A stretch of DNA of 19,046 nucleotides from an uncultured Pyrinomonas sp. (lineage in GTDB: Bacteria; Acidobacteriota; Blastocatellia; Pyrinomonadales; Pyrinomonadaceae): assembly GCA_937135995.1 (NCBI GenBank), contig CAKZOF010000721.1, positions 1-19,046 on the forward strand. The letters are read 5' to 3'. Each line of letters begins with the position of its first letter. Positions within the stretch are counted from its first letter, which is position 1. The notes beneath the pieces are model-generated. The model did not search any database, was not told the origin of the DNA, and worked only from the letters and a program-made list of their open reading frames with translations. This document shows, in pieces, positions 15,590 to 19,046 of the stretch. The translations under genes and the position numbers were made by a program.

Positions 15590-15829
15590 ATGGACGCAAA
15601 TGCTCGCATCGCACAGTGGAAGGAAGAAGAGCGTCGCGCGCAGGCTGAGCGTTACGAACGGATCGTCGCGGCCATGGAAGCGCTCGCGCCGGAGCGCGAT
15701 CGCTGGGTCGAAGAGTTCTTCGAGCGCATTCAAACGCGCGGCTGGTCGTTTCACGCTGGGATGCGCCGGCGCATCCCGCGCGACCAAATCCCCGAACGCC
15801 CGAACCGCCCGTGGCGAGTCGTCTGGTGA
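15590..15829 (+). CDS. Small protein of unknown function (79 aa)
   Basis: A good Shine-Dalgarno (AAGGAG, 7 bases before ATG) supports this small gene, which sits between the amidohydrolase (40 bases) and the cupin gene (45 bases). The product is very charged. Residues 8-36 (AQWKEEERRAQAERYERIVA and on) look like an amphipathic helix. They are followed by a Trp- and Pro-rich tail with RGWSFHAGMRRRIPRDQIPE and ending WRVVW. There is no signal peptide, membrane segment or cysteine. I do not recognise a family. Its position in a catabolic operon suggests a small subunit or partner of a neighbouring enzyme; this is inference. Confidence 0.8.
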   Translation: MDANARIAQWKEEERRAQAERYERIVAAMEALAPERDRWVEEFFERIQTRGWSFHAGMRRRIPRDQIPERPNRPWRVVW

Positions 15830-15874
15830 CCGGGTGGTCCGGAGAGCTTCACATCGCAGAAAGGAGTGTGATTC

Positions 15875-16732
15875 ATGGCACGACCGCACATCGAACCGTT
15901 GGACGAATCGTGGGTCCCGTGGCGCAAGCTGGACCTGCCCGGCTTTCCGCGCGGCATAGAATACCGCACGCTTTCGTTTGACGACGACACAGGCGCCATC
16001 TCCGCAGTCGCAAAATTCGAGGCCGGTTACTCACAACCGCCCGGCTTCAGCCGGTCCAGCATGGAGATCGTCGTCATGGACGGTTACTTGAAAGTGGGCG
16101 ATCGGCGTTGCGGCTTCGGCTTCTACTTCTACGTGCCCGCGGGCGTCAGCCTGCCGCGCATCGAAACGCCGGAAGGCGCGCGCGTGTTGCTCTTCTACAA
16201 CGACAGCGAACCTTCGTTCGTCGAATCGGACGCGCACGCTGACGGGATCTCGCCAGACGCTCAACCGACCATCGTCGATAGCGTCTCCGATCTCTCTTGG
16301 AGCGAAACGCACCTGTTCCCGGCGACGGAGAAAGGCTGTCTGGTAAAGATCGTCCGCTGGGACGAGGAGACGCACGCGCTGTCGTTCTTCTACACGATGG
16401 TGCCTGGTTTCTGGCAAGACAACGTCTCGTACCACGACTGCATGGAAGAAGCCTATCACATCTACGGCACGTCGTGGATCATGCAGTTCGGTTACCTCGG
16501 CACGGGCGGCTATTTCTACCGGCCGCCATACATCGGGCACGGCCCGTTTGCATGCGAGCACGGTTGCCTCGCCTTCGGTCGCACCGACGGTGAACTCTAC
16601 AACCACTTCAACTGGAACCCATTCGCCACGCCTGAAGAGAACCATCGGCGGGCGGTCGAGAAGATGAAGAAACGTCGCCCGAACATGTTCACGTGGGAGT
16701 ACCGACGAAGCGACGAGATGTGGGTTCCATGA
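15875..16732 (+). CDS. Two-domain cupin protein (DUF4437-like), unknown function
   Basis: The 285-residue protein appears to have two cupin barrels. The first (about 28-110) includes SMEIVVMDGYLKVGDRRCGF and FYVPAGVSLPRI but lacks the usual histidines: PPGFSR replaces PxHxHx. The second (about 165-240) keeps candidate metal ligands in SYHDCMEEAYHIYG (H187, E191/E192) and RPPYIGHGPF (H222). The C-terminus is Trp- and charge-rich. Cupins of this type are metal enzymes or binding proteins in small-molecule catabolism; no reaction can be assigned. The Shine-Dalgarno AAGGAG lies 8 bases before ATG 15875. It is the last gene of the plus-strand operon, and no terminator is seen. Confidence 0.8.
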   Translation: MARPHIEPLDESWVPWRKLDLPGFPRGIEYRTLSFDDDTGAISAVAKFEAGYSQPPGFSRSSMEIVVMDGYLKVGDRRCGFGFYFYVPAGVSLPRIETPEGARVLLFYNDSEPSFVESDAHADGISPDAQPTIVDSVSDLSWSETHLFPATEKGCLVKIVRWDEETHALSFFYTMVPGFWQDNVSYHDCMEEAYHIYGTSWIMQFGYLGTGGYFYRPPYIGHGPFACEHGCLAFGRTDGELYNHFNWNPFATPEENHRRAVEKMKKRRPNMFTWEYRRSDEMWVP

Positions 16733-17164
16733 CAGGTCGGCAGATCACCAGTTGTTGCGCTGGCGGCGCGGCGAAACTGGCAGCTCCATGACGAATGGGC
16801 GGAACCGTGCGACGTTCGCGACGCGACCGACGACGATCTGCTTCGCCCCCAAACCACTCGGCGAGCGCGCGAGGCGGAATTGGGAGATTTCTTGCGCGAG
16901 GAGAAAGCTCGGCCGCAGTTAACGTAGATGGTAGCACTCAACCTTTTTCTCGCGTGCGCGAGGCGGAGAGGTTGTCGGCTTGCCACCTCGAGCGTTCGAT
17001 ATCTGGTAACGGGCGGAACTTTCCCGCGCGCGAGGGGAAAGGATCGAGCGGCAGATAGCGCGCCGAAACGAGCCTTCTCGCCGGAGGTGAACACTGCTCC
17101 TTGGGCTGGATGATATACTCTATAGTGCTTTCGAGCTGATTCCGTGTTCTGGCAAAGGGGAAAG
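16733..17164. other. Intergenic region with a recurring GCGCGAGG motif
   Basis: The 432 bases between the cupin stop and the regulator start hold no convincing gene; the few ORFs give repetitive arginine-rich translations. The 8-mer GCGCGAGG occurs four times (16867, 16894, 16956, 17028), usually followed by purine-rich bases. The part after 17100 holds the regulator's likely promoter. The remainder may be a decayed gene or long leader, and no terminator is obvious. Confidence 0.4.
17114..17119 (+). promoter_or_regulatory. Possible -10 element for the GntR-type regulator gene
   Basis: TATACT (five of six consensus) lies about 46 bases before the regulator's ATG at 17165, in the partly symmetric sequence TATACTCTATA. 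No good -35 is seen at 16-18 bases, so the promoter is weak or activator-dependent. The symmetry could also serve for autoregulation. Confidence 0.35.
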
Positions 17165-17968
17165 ATGGCTAAACTGAAGACAGCGTTCGTTAGCACACGC
17201 ATCCCGCTTTACTACCAACTGGAGAACTTGCTGCGCGAGAAGATCATCAGCGGTGCGTTCGCGCCCGGCGACCGTTTGCCCACCGAGAGCGAACTGATCC
17301 AGCAGTACAAGGTCAGTCGCATCACGGTGCGCCAAGCGCTGGCCGCGCTCGCCGAAGAAGGGTTGATCGAACGGCGGCAGGGGAAAGGGACTTTTGTCGC
17401 CGAACGGCGAACTCGCCGCCGGACGTTCGAGGGAACCATTCACCTGACGGGTTCGCTCGACGAACTGATCGAGATGGGTTTGGATACTGAAGTGAAACTG
17501 CTCGAGATGAATCGCGTCGAGGCCGACCGGCACGAAGCCGAGTTGCTTCAGATCGAGCCGGGCGAACCGGTTTACCGCCTCAAACGGCTGCGCTATCGCG
17601 AGGGCAAACCGGCCAGTCTGATCATCGGTTACTTGCCGGCGGAGATCGGCGCGCGTTTCACGCGCGAAGAACTGTCGAGCGGCGCGCTGTTGCAAAAGCT
17701 CGAAACCAAATTCGGCTTGCGCTTGCGCGACGCCAAGCAGCAGATCACGGCGGAGCTAGCCGATCCTTACGTGGCAAACCTGTTGGAAACGCGCGTCGGA
17801 GCACCGCTGCTCTCCATCGAGCGCACGGTTTACACGGATGAAGGCCGGCCCATCGAGTACGTTCACACGCTCTACCGAAGCGATCTGTTCAGCTACTCGG
17901 TCTATCTGACGCGCGATCCGGAAGTGCTGGCGAGGCAGCAGCGAAGGAACCTGACGCGTATCCGCTGA
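17165..17968 (+). CDS. GntR-family transcriptional regulator, HutC/UTRA type
   Basis: The 267-residue protein has an N-terminal winged helix (IPLYYQLENLLREKIISGAF, PGDRLPTESELIQQYKVSR, ITVRQALAALAEEGLIERRQ, GKGTFVA; residues about 13-79). A UTRA effector domain follows (about 90-262), with EPVYRLKRLRYREGKPASLI, VGAPLLSIERTVYTDEGRPI and a closing EYVHTLYRSDLFSYSV. HutC-type regulators usually repress catabolic operons and release DNA when a pathway metabolite binds. ATG at 17165 was chosen because AGGGGAAAG directly precedes it; the earlier GTG at 17144 lacks support. The hydantoinase gene follows 89 bases later, so this regulator probably controls it and possibly the divergent operons. Confidence 0.92.
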   Translation: MAKLKTAFVSTRIPLYYQLENLLREKIISGAFAPGDRLPTESELIQQYKVSRITVRQALAALAEEGLIERRQGKGTFVAERRTRRRTFEGTIHLTGSLDELIEMGLDTEVKLLEMNRVEADRHEAELLQIEPGEPVYRLKRLRYREGKPASLIIGYLPAEIGARFTREELSSGALLQKLETKFGLRLRDAKQQITAELADPYVANLLETRVGAPLLSIERTVYTDEGRPIEYVHTLYRSDLFSYSVYLTRDPEVLARQQRRNLTRIR

Positions 17969-18024
17969 CCCCGAGCTTGCCGCCGAGTGCCAGGCGAGCG
18001 CGCGCCGCGAAGACTACAGAACGA

Positions 18025-18040
18025 GGTGCCCGAGGGCACC
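18025..18040 (+). promoter_or_regulatory. Hairpin just upstream of the hydantoinase ribosome-binding site
   Basis: GGTGCC (18025-18030) pairs with GGCACC (18035-18040) around CGAG, ending 4 bases before the GGAGGA ribosome site (18045-18050). There is no T-run, so it is not a typical terminator. It may be an intercistronic RNA structure that stabilises the downstream message or a dyad operator. Structure seen, role inferred. Confidence 0.4.
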
Positions 18041-18057
18041 ACACGGAGGAAGGCGAA

Positions 18058-19046
18058 ATGCGCTACGATCTGCTCATCAAAGGCGGTACCGTTGTCTTCC
18101 CGCACCAAGGGACGTTCCGTTGCGACATCGGCGTGCGCGGCGGACGCATTGCTGCCATCGCCGATGAGATACCTTCTTTCGCTGCCGACCAGACGCTCGA
18201 CGCGCGCGGGCGATACGTCTTTCCCGGCGCGGTCGATTCGCATTTCCACGTCGGCATCTACCGCCCCCATTCGGAAGATGCCGAAAGCGAATCGCGTTCG
18301 GCGCTGGTCGGCGGTTGCAGCACCATTATCAGTTATTTCCGCACTGGGCACCACTACTTGAACCGGACCGGTCCCTATCGAACCATCTTTCCCGAACTGC
18401 TGGAGCTTTCGCGCGGCCACTTCCACACGGATTACGCCTATCACATCGCCATCATGACCGCCGACCAGCTCGACGAGGTCGCGTGGCTGGTGGAAGAGGC
18501 TGGCGTCATCTCCTTCAAGTTTTACATGTTCTACAAGGGGTTGAACCTCGCCGCCGATTCGACGCGCGGTAGCGACTACACGATGGCGGAGAATTACGAT
18601 CTCGGCCACCTCTACGAACTGATGACCCGCGTCGCCGAAATGGCGGCCAAGCATCGCCCGCGAGCGCGCATTTCGCTCTCGCTTCACTGCGAAAATCCCG
18701 AATTGATTCGCGTCTTCATCGAACGCGTCCGCCGGGCGGGATTGTCCGGACTGCGCGCCTACAGCGAAGCGCGCCCGCCGTTGACCGAACGCCTGTCGAT
18801 CTACGAGGCGGCCATTCTCGCCGACGCCACCGGTTGCCCCATCAATCTGCTCCATCTCTCGAGCCGCGAAGCGCTGCAGGCCGGGATCGAAGTGCAGCGT
18901 CAGTACCCGTCGCACGACATCAAGCTTGAAACCACGCTCCACCACCTGACGCTCACCTACGACACGGCCGACGGTGTGCGCGGCAAGGTCAATCCGCCGC
19001 TGCGGTCGGCATCCGATCTCGCTTTTCTGTGGGACGGCATTCAGCG
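18058..19046 (+). CDS. Hydantoinase/dihydropyrimidinase-like cyclic amidohydrolase, C-terminus missing
   Basis: The open frame from ATG 18058 to the window edge gives 329 residues of what is usually about 460. It opens with DLLIKGGTVVFPH and has the metal-binding HxH in PGAVDSHFHV (H62, H64). SFKFYMFYKG carries the likely carboxylated lysine (K154), followed by SLHCEN (H210), LLHLSS (H266) and GKVNPPLRS. This pattern fits the hydantoinase/dihydropyrimidinase/allantoinase branch of the amidohydrolase superfamily, which opens cyclic ureides or imides in the cytoplasm. The spacing SLHCEN replaces the usual xHAEN, and a cysteine precedes the glutamate. A good Shine-Dalgarno (GGAGGA) precedes the ATG. 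It lies 89 bases after the regulator. The exact substrate is unknown. Confidence 0.88.
   Translation, partial: MRYDLLIKGGTVVFPHQGTFRCDIGVRGGRIAAIADEIPSFAADQTLDARGRYVFPGAVDSHFHVGIYRPHSEDAESESRSALVGGCSTIISYFRTGHHYLNRTGPYRTIFPELLELSRGHFHTDYAYHIAIMTADQLDEVAWLVEEAGVISFKFYMFYKGLNLAADSTRGSDYTMAENYDLGHLYELMTRVAEMAAKHRPRARISLSLHCENPELIRVFIERVRRAGLSGLRAYSEARPPLTERLSIYEAAILADATGCPINLLHLSSREALQAGIEVQRQYPSHDIKLETTLHHLTLTYDTADGVRGKVNPPLRSASDLAFLWDGIQ

Noticed and set aside
14299..15609. 436-codon minus-strand open frame
   Set aside because: Antisense to the synthetase end and the amidohydrolase; no recognisable motif, explained by GC-rich codon bias.
17902..18945. 347-codon minus-strand open frame
   Set aside because: Antisense to the hydantoinase gene, whose metal-binding residues are all on the plus strand.
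12075..19046. Creatinine-to-sarcosine pathway as a full explanation
   Set aside because: HyuAB and the amidase fit, but no sarcosine oxidase, creatinine deaminase or similar gene is visible, and the CoA enzymes would be unexplained.
1..19046. CRISPR array or tRNA/rRNA genes
   Set aside because: No regularly spaced direct repeats and no tRNA or rRNA signatures were seen on either strand by reading.

Overview
This is a GC-rich bacterial window, probably from a Gram-negative chromosome. Three things point that way: an energy-transducer (TonB C-terminal) protein, an exported LolA-like protein, and the peptidoglycan gene murI. A lineage such as Acidobacteriota would fit the pairing of TonB-domain and exported LolA-like proteins, but this is an inference from gene content and cannot be settled from the sequence alone. 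Every gene has long antisense shadow ORFs caused by the GC-rich codon use; they are left out.

Layout. (1) Bases 1 to about 1502 hold an IS200/IS605-type insertion sequence on the minus strand. It has a left-end hairpin, a tnpA gene for a Y1 HUH transposase, and an overlapping tnpB gene (RNA-guided nuclease family) that runs off the left edge. (2) Bases 1503-1919 carry no convincing gene but are rich in short hairpins and C-runs. (3) Bases 1920-5171 are housekeeping-like: murI (minus) diverges from an HD-domain phosphohydrolase and an exported TonB-C protein (plus). A hairpin over the last stop codon looks like a terminator. (4) Bases 5241-12842 form a six-gene minus-strand operon. In transcription order it encodes an exported LolA-like protein, HyuA, HyuB, an isochorismatase-fold amidase, a class III (CaiB/BaiF) CoA-transferase and an HMG-CoA-lyase-type aldolase. 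A near-consensus sigma70 promoter precedes it. (5) Diverging from it, bases 12968-16732 encode an acyl-CoA synthetase, a COG2159 amidohydrolase without its usual HxH motif, a 79-residue orphan protein and a two-domain cupin. (6) Bases 17165-19046 encode a GntR/HutC-type regulator and the first 329 residues of a hydantoinase/dihydropyrimidinase-like cyclic amidohydrolase that runs off the right edge.

How the genes may work together. Regions 4 to 6 look like one catabolic island. Two kinds of cyclic-amide opening enzyme (the metal-dependent hydantoinase and the ATP-dependent HyuAB pair) are paired with an amidase of the N-carbamoylsarcosine/maleamate type. Two CoA-activating enzymes (ligase and transferase) and an acyl-CoA lyase could then break the carbon skeleton into acetyl-CoA and a keto-acid. 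The island therefore looks suited to an imported cyclic amide, imide or ureide under GntR control. The substrate cannot be read from the sequence, and the gene combination does not match a complete pathway I know. The unusual members (HxH-less amidohydrolase, 79-aa orphan, bicupin with a ligand-less first domain, exported leader gene) are the best candidates for something undescribed.
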